Source of the DNA: Bacillus_BD sp963765265
GTDB lineage: Bacteria; Bacillota; Bacilli; Bacillales; Cytobacillaceae
Assembly: GCA_963765265.1 (NCBI GenBank)
Contig: CAVXVN010000005.1
Span: forward strand, 597,337-661,336
Direction of reading: 5' to 3'
Length of the DNA stretch: 64,000 nucleotides
The translations under genes were made by a program, and so were the position numbers. A model generated the notes under the pieces. It saw only the letters and a list, made by a program, of their open reading frames with translations, was not told where the DNA came from and ran no database searches. The number at the start of each line of letters is the position of its first letter. The stretch's first letter is position 1. Below, piece by piece: positions 56,681 to 64,000 of the stretch.

Positions 56681-56815
56681 ATGATGGGCATCATCGTTTG
56701 TCAGGACAATAACGAAATTATTGATTATTTTGAAGCGGATAAAGTAACAGTCCTTTATACAACTAATTGCAACTCTTTAAAAGAGGAACATTCCGAAAAT
56801 AAAAATCCACTATGA
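56681..56815 (+). CDS. SR1P-like GapA-binding peptide
   Basis: A 44-residue peptide recognised as an SR1P relative by GIIVCQDNNEIIDYFEADKV and TVLY, parallel to the B. subtilis SR1P, which binds glyceraldehyde-3-phosphate dehydrogenase GapA and links it to RNase J1. A long purine-rich ribosome site (AAAGGAGGAGGAGGAGAAC) precedes ATG 56681; the second ATG (56684) gives the family-like start MGIIVCQ. Compared with SR1P it lacks the second cysteine of CQDC and the cysteine-rich end, carrying instead a polar tail. It lies 24 bases before tkt, in an operon rather than on its own regulatory RNA. Confidence 0.78.
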   Translation: MMGIIVCQDNNEIIDYFEADKVTVLYTTNCNSLKEEHSENKNPL

Positions 56816-56839
56816 AATATTAAAGGAGATTTAGGTCAA

Positions 56840-58834
56840 ATGAGCACAACATTAGAAAATTTAGCTGTTAATACAATTCGTACTTTATCCATAGATGCCA
56901 TAAATCAAGCGAATTCAGGTCATCCTGGTTTGCCAATGGGTGCTGCACCAAGTGTTTACGCATTATGGGCGAATCATTTGAATCATAATCCTCACAACGC
57001 CAAATGGTTTAATCGTGATCGGTTTGTTTTGTCTGCAGGTCATGGGTCAAGTATGTTATACAGTTTGCTTCATCTTACTGGTTATGATGTAACAATTGAT
57101 GATTTAAAAAGCTTTCGCAAGCTAAACAGCAAAACACCAGGACATCCCGAATTTGGTCATACAGATGGTGTGGATGCCACAACTGGACCATTAGGACAAG
57201 GGATTGCAAATGCAGTTGGAATGGCAATGGCTGAAGCGCATTTAGCGGCCAAATTCAATAAAGACAACTTTCCTGTGATCGATCACTATACGTACGCATT
57301 AGTCGGAGATGGGGATTTATCAGAAGGGATCTCTTATGAGGCCATGTCGATGGCCGGTCATATGAAACTTGGAAAACTGGTCGTTTTATATGACTCTAAT
57401 GATATTTCGTTAGATGGAGAATTAAATCTTTCATTCTCTGAAGATATTCAAAAAAGAGCGGAATCCGCTCATTGGCAATATATACGAGTGGAAGATGGAA
57501 ATAACGTAGAAGATATTACAAAAGCGATTGCGGAGGCTAAATTAAATACCGAGCAACCAACTTTGATCGAAGTTAGAACGATCATCGGTTATGGTAGTCC
57601 CAAAGTTGCTGGAACGAATAAAGCACATGGTGCTCCACTTGGCGTTGAAGAAGCGAAAGCAACGAAGAAAGCCTATGGATGGGATTATGAAGAAGATTTC
57701 TATGTTCCTGAAGAAGTGAAAGAACACTTTGAATCATTAAAACAATTTGGTATTCAAGCTGAAAATCAATGGAATGAATTGTTTCAAGCTTACCAAGATG
57801 TCTATCCGCAATTGGGAAAAGAACTTGCAAATGCCATTGAAGGAAAAGTTTTGATCGATGTGAAAGATATATTAACTTTCGATCCTGAAAAGGCTATTTC
57901 GACTCGGGTGGCTAGTGGAAATGCAATCAATCATTTTGTGCAAATCGTTCCTTCGATTTTTGGAGGAAGTGCAGACCTTTCTGGCTCCACAATGACAACG
58001 ATCAAAGGCGAAGCCGTTTATGCTATAGAATCTTTTGCAGGACGTAATGTTTACTTTGGTGTTCGTGAACATGCCATGGGAGCTGCAGGTAACGGAATGG
58101 CTCAACATGGTGGTGTAAAACCATTTGTAAGTACATTCTTTGTATTTAATGATTACTTACGTCCATCGATTCGTTTGGCAGCCTTACAAAAACTACCTGT
58201 CACTTATGTATTTACACATGATTCGATTGCTGTTGGTGAGGATGGTCCAACACATGAACCGGTCGAACAATTGACTGCGCTTCGTGCGATTCCCGGTCTT
58301 ACAGTCATTCGTCCATCTGACGCGAATGAAACAGCGAGTGCTTGGGCTTATGCTCTTCAAAATACAGAGGGTCCTGTTGCTTTAATCCTTAGCCGTCAAA
58401 ACTTACCGGTATTTGAAGAAACTAGAGCAAATATTGATCACTTGTCTAAAGGTGCTTATGTGTTAACAGAAACAAATGAAAATCCGGATGTTATTTTAAT
58501 CGCAACAGGCTCTGAAGTAGCATTGGCAGCTCATGCAAAGGAAGAACTTGAAAAAGAAAATGTATCTGTTCGCGTTGTTGCGATGCCAAGCTGGGAACTA
58601 TTCAATCGTCAATCGCAAGAATATAAAGAGCTCGTACTTCCTTCTTCCATTACAAAACGAGTATCTATTGAAATGGGTATTTCACTTGGATGGGATCGTT
58701 ATGTAGGACAGAAAGGAAAAATTATATCTATTGATACATTTGGGGCTTCTGGAACTGGAGCAGCTGTAATGGAATTATTCGGGTTCACAACTGAGAACGT
58801 TGTTCAAACAACAAAAAGTCTATTAAATGATTAA
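56840..58834 (+). CDS. tkt: Transketolase
   Basis: A 664-residue thiamine-diphosphate enzyme moving two-carbon units between pentose, heptulose and hexose phosphates. Family blocks: NSGHPGLPMGAAP, VLSAGHGSSMLYSLLHL, the ThDP-binding GDGDLSEGISYEAMS, the middle-domain STFFVFNDYLRP, HDSIAVGEDGPTHEP and FGASGTGA. The start follows AAAGGAGATTTAGGTCAA. It sits between the SR1P-like gene and gnd. A decayed fragment of another tkt lies 350 bases upstream, evidence of a past duplication. Confidence 0.96.
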   Translation: MSTTLENLAVNTIRTLSIDAINQANSGHPGLPMGAAPSVYALWANHLNHNPHNAKWFNRDRFVLSAGHGSSMLYSLLHLTGYDVTIDDLKSFRKLNSKTPGHPEFGHTDGVDATTGPLGQGIANAVGMAMAEAHLAAKFNKDNFPVIDHYTYALVGDGDLSEGISYEAMSMAGHMKLGKLVVLYDSNDISLDGELNLSFSEDIQKRAESAHWQYIRVEDGNNVEDITKAIAEAKLNTEQPTLIEVRTIIGYGSPKVAGTNKAHGAPLGVEEAKATKKAYGWDYEEDFYVPEEVKEHFESLKQFGIQAENQWNELFQAYQDVYPQLGKELANAIEGKVLIDVKDILTFDPEKAISTRVASGNAINHFVQIVPSIFGGSADLSGSTMTTIKGEAVYAIESFAGRNVYFGVREHAMGAAGNGMAQHGGVKPFVSTFFVFNDYLRPSIRLAALQKLPVTYVFTHDSIAVGEDGPTHEPVEQLTALRAIPGLTVIRPSDANETASAWAYALQNTEGPVALILSRQNLPVFEETRANIDHLSKGAYVLTETNENPDVILIATGSEVALAAHAKEELEKENVSVRVVAMPSWELFNRQSQEYKELVLPSSITKRVSIEMGISLGWDRYVGQKGKIISIDTFGASGTGAAVMELFGFTTENVVQTTKSLLND

Positions 58835-58881
58835 AAAGTGAATAAAATCATTATTTAAAAAGTTAAATTTGAGGAGGAAAA

Positions 58882-59778
58882 ATGATGCAAGTCGGATTAA
58901 TTGGATTAGGGAAAATGGGATTAAATCTTGGTGAAAACTTATTGGATCGTAAACATCAAGTGGTAGCATATGATTTAAATCCAGATGCTGTCGAAGATAT
59001 GAAAAAATATGGAGCAAAGGGTACAACTAATTTAAGTGAACTCTTCCATTCTTTAGACAACCCAAGAGTACTTTTGATGATGGTACCACATATGGTGGTT
59101 GATTCAGTGATCAGTGAAATCACACCATTGTTGGAAAAAGGAGATATTGTAATTGACGCTGGAAATTCCCATTATAAAGAATCGATTCGTCGTTACCAAG
59201 AATTAAAAGAAATTGGCGTAAGCTATATGGACGTCGGAACTTCAGGCGGAATGGAAGGAGCTCGTAATGGAGCTTGCTATATGATTGGCGGGGATCAAGA
59301 ATCTTGGGAAGTAGTTGAACCCATATTCCGTGATACAGCTGTAGAAAATGGGTATTTATATGCAGGTGAAATTGGGAGTGGACATTTCTTGAAAATGGTT
59401 CATAACGGAATTGAATACGGCATGATGGCTGCCATTGGCGAAGGCTTTGAAATATTAGAAAAAGGCCAATTCGACTTTGACTATGAAAAAGTAGCAAACG
59501 TTTGGAACAATGGATCTGTTATTCGTTCTTGGTTAATGGAACTTACTGAAAATGCCTTCTCTAAAGATGCGAAACTTGATGGGATCAAAGGGGTTATGCA
59601 TTCATCAGGTGAAGCAAAATGGACACTGGAAACAGCCTTAGATCTACAAACAGCAACGCCAGTAATTGCCTTGTCATTATTATCCCGTTACCGTTCTTTA
59701 GATACAGATTCATTCAATGGGAAGGTAGTAGCAGCTTTACGTAATGAATTTGGTGGACATGCTGTTGAAAAAGCATAA
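58882..59778 (+). CDS. gnd: 6-phosphogluconate dehydrogenase, decarboxylating, short form
   Basis: A 298-residue enzyme of the short (YqeC/GntZ-like) class, oxidising 6-phosphogluconate to ribulose 5-phosphate and CO2. The Rossmann loop is GLIGLGKMGLNL; the second strand ends VVAYDLNPDA, with an acidic residue where NADP-type enzymes have NR-T, which favours NAD. Catalytic blocks are DVGTSGGMEGARNGAC and GSGHFLKMVHNGIEYG (Lys and Asn). The start follows GAGGAGGAAAA. Forty-seven bases separate it from tkt. Together with zwf it forms the oxidative branch. Confidence 0.94.
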   Translation: MMQVGLIGLGKMGLNLGENLLDRKHQVVAYDLNPDAVEDMKKYGAKGTTNLSELFHSLDNPRVLLMMVPHMVVDSVISEITPLLEKGDIVIDAGNSHYKESIRRYQELKEIGVSYMDVGTSGGMEGARNGACYMIGGDQESWEVVEPIFRDTAVENGYLYAGEIGSGHFLKMVHNGIEYGMMAAIGEGFEILEKGQFDFDYEKVANVWNNGSVIRSWLMELTENAFSKDAKLDGIKGVMHSSGEAKWTLETALDLQTATPVIALSLLSRYRSLDTDSFNGKVVAALRNEFGGHAVEKA

Positions 59779-59836
59779 GTAACAAAGACTAAGTAACGAA
59801 GTCGAACATTCACAAAACAATTGGAGGAAATGGAAC

Positions 59837-60502
59837 ATGAAATTTTTTATTGATACTGCAAACCTTGACGATATTAAAAAAGCGTACAAAATTGGAATCT
59901 TATCTGGTGTAACAACCAATCCATCTTTGGTGGCAAAAGAAGGCATAAAATTTGAAGACCGTATCGAAGAAATTTTACAAGCTGTACCAGAAGTGGAATC
60001 TGTTTCTGCTGAAGTAACACCGCATGCTGTGACAGCTGAAGAAATGATTGCAGAAGCAGATGAATTAATCAAAATGAATGGTGGCGATAAAAAGATTACC
60101 ATTAAAGTACCCATGACATTAGCTGGTCTAGAAACGACTCGTTACCTTTCCAAAAAGGGTGTAAAAGTAAATGTCACGCTCATTTTCACTGTGAACCAAG
60201 CCCTTTTAGCAGCACGTGCAGGAGCTGCTTATGTGTCACCATTCTTAGGACGTCTAGATGATATTTCGGAAGATGGCGTACAATTAGTAACAAAAATTGC
60301 AGAATTATTCCATATTCATCAGCTTGATGCACAAATCATTGCAGCATCTGTTCGTCATCCTGATCATGTGACTCGTGTGGCAATGGCTGGCGCTCATATT
60401 GCGACCATTCCTTACAAAGTGATTGAACAAATTGCTAAACATCCACTTACAGATCAAGGAATGGAAAGATTTGCGGCAGACTGGGTAGAACCTAAAAACT
60501 AA
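59837..60502 (+). CDS. tal: Transaldolase (small, FSA/MipB-type)
   Basis: A 221-residue Schiff-base enzyme of the compact transaldolase/fructose-6-phosphate aldolase family, moving a dihydroxyacetone unit. Conserved blocks are FFIDTANLDDIKKA, SGVTTNPSLVAKEG, the catalytic lysine in ITIKVPMTLAGLE, NVTLIFTVNQALLAARAGAAYVSPFLGR and ASVRHPDHV. The start follows TTGGAGGAAATGGAAC. It is 58 bases after gnd. By position it should be a transaldolase; aldolase activity alone cannot be excluded from sequence. Confidence 0.93.
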   Translation: MKFFIDTANLDDIKKAYKIGILSGVTTNPSLVAKEGIKFEDRIEEILQAVPEVESVSAEVTPHAVTAEEMIAEADELIKMNGGDKKITIKVPMTLAGLETTRYLSKKGVKVNVTLIFTVNQALLAARAGAAYVSPFLGRLDDISEDGVQLVTKIAELFHIHQLDAQIIAASVRHPDHVTRVAMAGAHIATIPYKVIEQIAKHPLTDQGMERFAADWVEPKN

Positions 60503-60524
60503 AACCAACAAGAATGAAGGATGT

Positions 60525-60572
60525 AGGGCGTTAGATGTTTGGATTTACCAAGATCGGCATGTTAACGTCCAT
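60525..60572 (+). promoter_or_regulatory. Hairpin between tal and pgi
   Basis: GGGCGTTAGATG pairs imperfectly with CATGTTAACGTCC. There is no T-tract, so it is more likely a processing or attenuation structure than a terminator. Confidence 0.35.
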
Positions 60573-60632
60573 TCTCCTTGATAAATTATGAATGAGTTTT
60601 GAACAAAACATTGTAAAAGGGGCTGGAATAAA

Positions 60633-61970
60633 ATGACTATATCTTTCGATTACTCAAACGTAACACCATTTATGCAACAAAGTGAAGTAGAAAATCTTAC
60701 TGAATTCGTAAAAGTAGCTCACAACATGCTTCATGAAAAAAAAGGACCAGGCTCTGATTACCTCGGATGGGTTACACTTCCACACGACTATGATAAAGAA
60801 GAATTTTCAAGAATTAAGAAAGCGGCTGAAAGAATTCGAAAGTCTTCTGATGCATTGATTGTGATTGGAATTGGGGGATCTTATTTAGGTGCAAGAGCAG
60901 CGATTGAAGCTCTCTCTCACTCTTTCCATAACCAAATGAGTGGGAATACGCAAATTTATTTTGCTGGTCAAAATATTAGTTCCACCTACATTTCTCATTT
61001 ACTAGAAATGCTAGAAGGAAAAGATATATCCATAAACGTGATTTCAAAATCTGGTACAACTACAGAGCCTGCTGTTGCTTTCCGTATTTTCCGTGATTAC
61101 TTAGAGAAGAAATATGGTAAAGAAGAAGCGAAAAAACGGATTTACATCACGACAGATAAAGAAAAAGGTGCATTGAAACAACTTGCTACTGAAGAAGGGC
61201 TTGAAACATTTGTTATCCCTGATGATGTCGGCGGAAGATACTCCGTTCTAACAGCTGTAGGTCTATTGCCAATTGCGACCGCAGGACTTGATATCGACCG
61301 TATGATGGAAGGTGCAGCAGCTGCTGCAGATAAATATAATCAAGCTGATCTTGCAAACAATCAAAGTTATCAATATGCAGCGGTTCGTAATGCCTTGTAC
61401 CGTAAAGGAAAAGGCATTGAGCTGTTAGTAAACTATGAACCTAGTCTTCATTATGTTTCTGAATGGTGGAAACAGCTTTTCGGAGAAAGTGAAGGAAAAG
61501 ACCATAAAGGTTTATTCCCAGCTGCTGTTGATTTTTCAACGGATTTACATTCAATGGGACAATATGTTCAAGAAGGTCGTCGTGATTTAATTGAAACAGT
61601 TGTCCAAGTGGCAAAACCAAAAATAGAATTAACGATCGGGGAAGATGCAGCTAACCTTGACGGATTAAACTTCTTAGCTGGTAAAACCATGGATGAAGTT
61701 AATAAAAATGCGTTCCAAGGGACAGTATTAGCACATGTAGACGGTGGTGTGCCTAACATGGTAGTCGAACTGGATGAATTAAATGAATATACATTCGGTG
61801 AAATGGTCTACTTTTTTGAAAAAGCATGTGGAATTAGCGGCTTGCTTATGGGTGTAAACCCGTTTGATCAACCAGGTGTTGAGGCCTATAAGAAAAACAT
61901 GTTCGCTTTACTTGGCAAACCAGGTTTCGAAGCGGAAAAAGAGACTTTGTTAAAACGCTTATCTAAATAA
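60633..61970 (+). CDS. pgi: Glucose-6-phosphate isomerase
   Basis: A 445-residue isomerase between fructose 6-phosphate and glucose 6-phosphate. Motifs: VIGIGGSYLGARAAIEAL, the phosphate loop NVISKSGTTTEPAVAFR, DVGGRYSVLTAVGLLP, the catalytic glutamate region GQYVQEGRRDLIETV, and the C-terminal NPFDQPGVEAYKKNMF. The start follows AAAAGGGGCTGGAATAAA. B. subtilis keeps pgi elsewhere; placement with zwf here suggests that it feeds fructose 6-phosphate back into oxidation. Confidence 0.95.
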   Translation: MTISFDYSNVTPFMQQSEVENLTEFVKVAHNMLHEKKGPGSDYLGWVTLPHDYDKEEFSRIKKAAERIRKSSDALIVIGIGGSYLGARAAIEALSHSFHNQMSGNTQIYFAGQNISSTYISHLLEMLEGKDISINVISKSGTTTEPAVAFRIFRDYLEKKYGKEEAKKRIYITTDKEKGALKQLATEEGLETFVIPDDVGGRYSVLTAVGLLPIATAGLDIDRMMEGAAAAADKYNQADLANNQSYQYAAVRNALYRKGKGIELLVNYEPSLHYVSEWWKQLFGESEGKDHKGLFPAAVDFSTDLHSMGQYVQEGRRDLIETVVQVAKPKIELTIGEDAANLDGLNFLAGKTMDEVNKNAFQGTVLAHVDGGVPNMVVELDELNEYTFGEMVYFFEKACGISGLLMGVNPFDQPGVEAYKKNMFALLGKPGFEAEKETLLKRLSK

Positions 61971-62105
61971 TAGGATAGATGAATTCGCTAAAGATTTTTT
62001 GTGGTTCAAGGTTGAATCAAGTGCGATAAAAGGGGTATTAATTGGAGAAAGAAAATGCAGGGTTTCTCTGTATAAAGTGATCGATCGTACAAAGGGGGAA
62101 GTAAC

Positions 62106-62963
62106 ATGTCTTTAGTGACAATGAAAGAAATGCTAGATAAAGCTAAGTCAGAAGGTTATGCAGTAGGCCAATACAATATAAACAATCTGGAGTTCACACA
62201 AGCGATTCTTCAAGCGGCAGAAGAAGAAAAATCACCGGTAATTCTCGGTGTTTCTGAAGGTGCAGGGAAGTATATGGGTGGATATAAAACCGTAGTAAAA
62301 ATGATTGAAGGTTTAATGGAAGAGTACAAAATTACTGTGCCTGTGGCTATTCACTTAGATCATGGGTCAACCTTTGAAAATTGTAAAAGCGCCATTGATG
62401 CCGGTTTTACTTCTGTTATGATTGATGCTTCTAAACATCCGTTTGAAGAGAACGTATCCATTACTTCAAAAGTGGTAGAGTATGCTCATGCAAAGGGTGT
62501 ATCGGTGGAAGCTGAATTAGGAACAGTTGGCGGACAAGAAGATGATGTGGTTGGAAAAGGTGTGATTTATGCGGATGTGAAGGAATGTGTAGCGCTTGTA
62601 GCCAAGACAGGCATTGATTTCTTAGCTCCTGCATTGGGATCTGTTCACGGTCCATACAAAGGAGAACCAAACTTAGGATTTGCTGAAATGGAGGAAATCA
62701 GAAATCTTACAGGCGTGCCACTAGTCCTTCATGGGGGAACAGGTATCCCAACAAAAGATATTCAAAAAGCGATTTCATTAGGAACAGCAAAAATAAATGT
62801 GAACACAGAGAATCAAATCGCATCTGCCAAGCGTATTCGAGAAGTGCTAGCTGCAAATCCAAACATGTATGATCCACGAAAATACTTAGGACCAGCGCGT
62901 GAAGCCATTAAAGAAACTGTCATCGGCAAAATTCGTGAATTTGGTACTTCAAATAAAGCGTAG
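62106..62963 (+). CDS. fba: Fructose-bisphosphate aldolase class II
   Basis: A 285-residue zinc-dependent aldolase. The catalytic and metal residues are in AIHLDHG, VEAELGTVGG, GSVHGPYKG, LVLHGGTGIP and the phosphate site KINVNTENQ. The start follows AAAGGGGGAAGTAAC. In a Bacillus gluconeogenic or cyclic setting it condenses triose phosphates, and may also form sedoheptulose bisphosphate. It is the third aldolase of this window. Confidence 0.95.
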   Translation: MSLVTMKEMLDKAKSEGYAVGQYNINNLEFTQAILQAAEEEKSPVILGVSEGAGKYMGGYKTVVKMIEGLMEEYKITVPVAIHLDHGSTFENCKSAIDAGFTSVMIDASKHPFEENVSITSKVVEYAHAKGVSVEAELGTVGGQEDDVVGKGVIYADVKECVALVAKTGIDFLAPALGSVHGPYKGEPNLGFAEMEEIRNLTGVPLVLHGGTGIPTKDIQKAISLGTAKINVNTENQIASAKRIREVLAANPNMYDPRKYLGPAREAIKETVIGKIREFGTSNKA

Positions 62964-63148
62964 TCGAACATATTAGCTAAAAAATGGTCGAGTGTATAGA
63001 CAATATAACATCTATTTATAACTGGAATGTTGGGTTGAGTAAGGAAATTAGAATAAGAAATCAGATATATTTTATGATTAAATTATTTGTTGCTTCCTTG
63101 TTCTGGTTAAAAATAGTTGAATGATACAAATATGAGGAGATTATTATA

Positions 63149-64000
63149 ATGAGAAAATTACCTTTTAAAATTGATTTAACGGATAAAGTGGCTGTTGTAA
63201 CAGGTGGAACTGGCGTGCTTGGAGGACAGTTTGTCGATGCATTAGCTGCTTGTGGAGCGAAGGTGGCTGTTTTAGGCCGTAGACTTGAAGAAACAGAGAA
63301 AAAAGCAGCAGAAGTGAGGCAAAATGGTGGAGTTGCCATTGGAGTAGCAGCAGATGTAGTAGATAAAGAAAGCTTAAGAGCAGCACATGATGTGATTCTT
63401 GAAAAATTTGGTCCTGTTGATATCTTAATTAATGGAGCAGGTGGTAATCATCCAAAGGGTACTACAACGAAGGAATATTTATTTGAAGAGGATCTAAAAG
63501 AGAAAGCAAATGATACAACAACATTTTTTGACCTAGATCCACAAGGCGTTCAATTCGTTTTTAACTTGAATTTCTTAGGTACTTTATTACCTTCCCAAGA
63601 ATTTGCAATAGATATGGTGAATCGTCCTGGTGCAACCATTATAAATATTTCATCTATGAATGCATTCACACCATTAACAAAAGTCCCTGCATATAGCGGC
63701 GCAAAAGCAGCGGTGAGCAACTTTACGCAATGGCTAGCAGTCCATATGTCTAAAGTAGGTATTCGTGTAAATGCAATTGCACCTGGCTTTTTCATAACAG
63801 GGCAAAATGAAAACTTATTAAAAAATGAAGATGGTTCTTACACAGAGCGTTCTGAAAAAATTCTTGCGGGCACACCAACGAATCGTTTTGGTGAATCCGA
63901 TGAGCTAATCGGTACTTTATTATATTTAGTAAGCCATGAAGCCTCTAGCTTTGTAAATGGCGTAGTGATTCCTGTTGATGGCGGATTTAATGCATTTTCG
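63149..64000 (+). CDS. D-mannonate oxidoreductase-type short-chain dehydrogenase (UxuB/YjmF-like), 3' end cut
   Basis: 284 residues are visible; the frame is still open at the window edge but, judging by GGFNAFS near the family's usual end, is almost complete. It is a classical SDR: coenzyme loop VTGGTGVLGGQFVDAL, LINGAGGNHPKG, catalytic serine in NISSMNAFTPLTKVPAYSGAKAA with tyrosine and lysine, and APGFFITGQNENLL, the latter typical of fructuronate-reducing UxuB of Bacillus. The start follows ATGAGGAGATTATTATA. It could begin a hexuronate operon that enters the gluconate/pentose phosphate route. Confidence 0.85.
   Translation, partial: MRKLPFKIDLTDKVAVVTGGTGVLGGQFVDALAACGAKVAVLGRRLEETEKKAAEVRQNGGVAIGVAADVVDKESLRAAHDVILEKFGPVDILINGAGGNHPKGTTTKEYLFEEDLKEKANDTTTFFDLDPQGVQFVFNLNFLGTLLPSQEFAIDMVNRPGATIINISSMNAFTPLTKVPAYSGAKAAVSNFTQWLAVHMSKVGIRVNAIAPGFFITGQNENLLKNEDGSYTERSEKILAGTPTNRFGESDELIGTLLYLVSHEASSFVNGVVIPVDGGFNAFS

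Noticed and set aside
52265..62963. A ribulose monophosphate (formaldehyde-fixing) operon, suggested by an HxlR-family regulator beside tkt, tal, glpX and fba.
   Set aside because: No hexulose-phosphate synthase or isomerase gene is in the window, and zwf/gnd/rpiA point to the ordinary oxidative pathway. The HxlR name denotes a broad family.
56840..64000. A sulfoglycolytic (sulfo-transaldolase or sulfo-transketolase) gene set.
   Set aside because: Tkt, Tal, Pgi and Fba all show canonical motifs and lengths, and no sulfoquinovosidase, sulfolactaldehyde enzyme or sulfonate exporter is seen.
1..64000. CRISPR arrays, prophage genes, toxin-antitoxin pairs or secondary-metabolite clusters.
   Set aside because: No regularly spaced repeats, phage structural or integrase genes, or synthase modules were found on reading both strands.

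Overview
The window looks like chromosome of a low-GC, spore-forming Bacillaceae bacterium. It carries a KinB-like sporulation kinase, the Bacillus KtrB/KtrA potassium system under a c-di-AMP (ydaO-type) leader, a perfect CIRCE element, an SR1P-type peptide, YkoS/YkoT-like surface genes, YxcD, the PxpABC 5-oxoprolinase genes and an MhqR-type operator. Most ribosome binding sites are strong AGGAGG types. No phage, complete insertion sequence or CRISPR array was seen.

Layout. 0-9.5 kb: end of a DhnA-type class I aldolase with two small partner genes, a frameshifted chromate transporter, an acetyltransferase, riboswitch-ktrB-ktrA, two hypothetical genes, rearranged relics of an M20 amidohydrolase, and sdaAA-sdaAB serine dehydratase. 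9.5-20.5 kb: class I FBP aldolase, tRNA-Val, a broken EamA exporter, a YkoS-like surface operon with truncated YkoT-like and broken glycolipid-synthase-like members, a three-hairpin non-coding element, a DedA-PAP2 fusion, a two-component system with a broken kinase, and a nitroreductase. 20.7-29.3 kb: a FAH-family enzyme and divergent secreted nuclease and nucleotidase genes, both frameshifted, with a candidate PhoP box between them; then a DUF421 relic. 29.4-41.5 kb: pxpBCA, a fabF-like gene, CIRCE-htpG, a KinB-like kinase, a methyltransferase, a ring-cleaving dioxygenase and a Cho-like endonuclease. 41.8-52.6 kb: zinc-ribbon CHAD protein, truncated hemoglobin, OsmC protein, molybdopterin oxidoreductase, tandem glutathionyl-hydroquinone-reductase homologues, acetyltransferase, GMC oxidoreductase, Gfo/Idh oxidoreductase plus a fragment of another, and an HxlR regulator.

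52.8-64 kb is the most coherent block. A good SigA-like promoter is followed by a BA3454-type small protein, glpX, rpiA, zwf, an SR1P-like peptide, tkt, gnd, tal, pgi and fba, all on the plus strand, then a UxuB-like dehydrogenase cut by the window edge. These enzymes cover most of a cyclic pentose phosphate pathway: glucose 6-phosphate is oxidised, the pentose phosphates are rearranged, and the products return to glucose 6-phosphate through aldolase, FBPase and isomerase. Rpe, lactonase and triose-phosphate isomerase are not in view. A decayed copy of the tkt 5' end lies just upstream of the SR1P-like gene.

A second theme is decay. Single-base frameshifts or truncations affect at least ten accessory genes (transport, surface, secreted enzymes, signalling), while none was found in the ktr, sda, pxp, htpG or central-carbon genes. 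Whether every one is real rather than a sequence error cannot be decided from this window.
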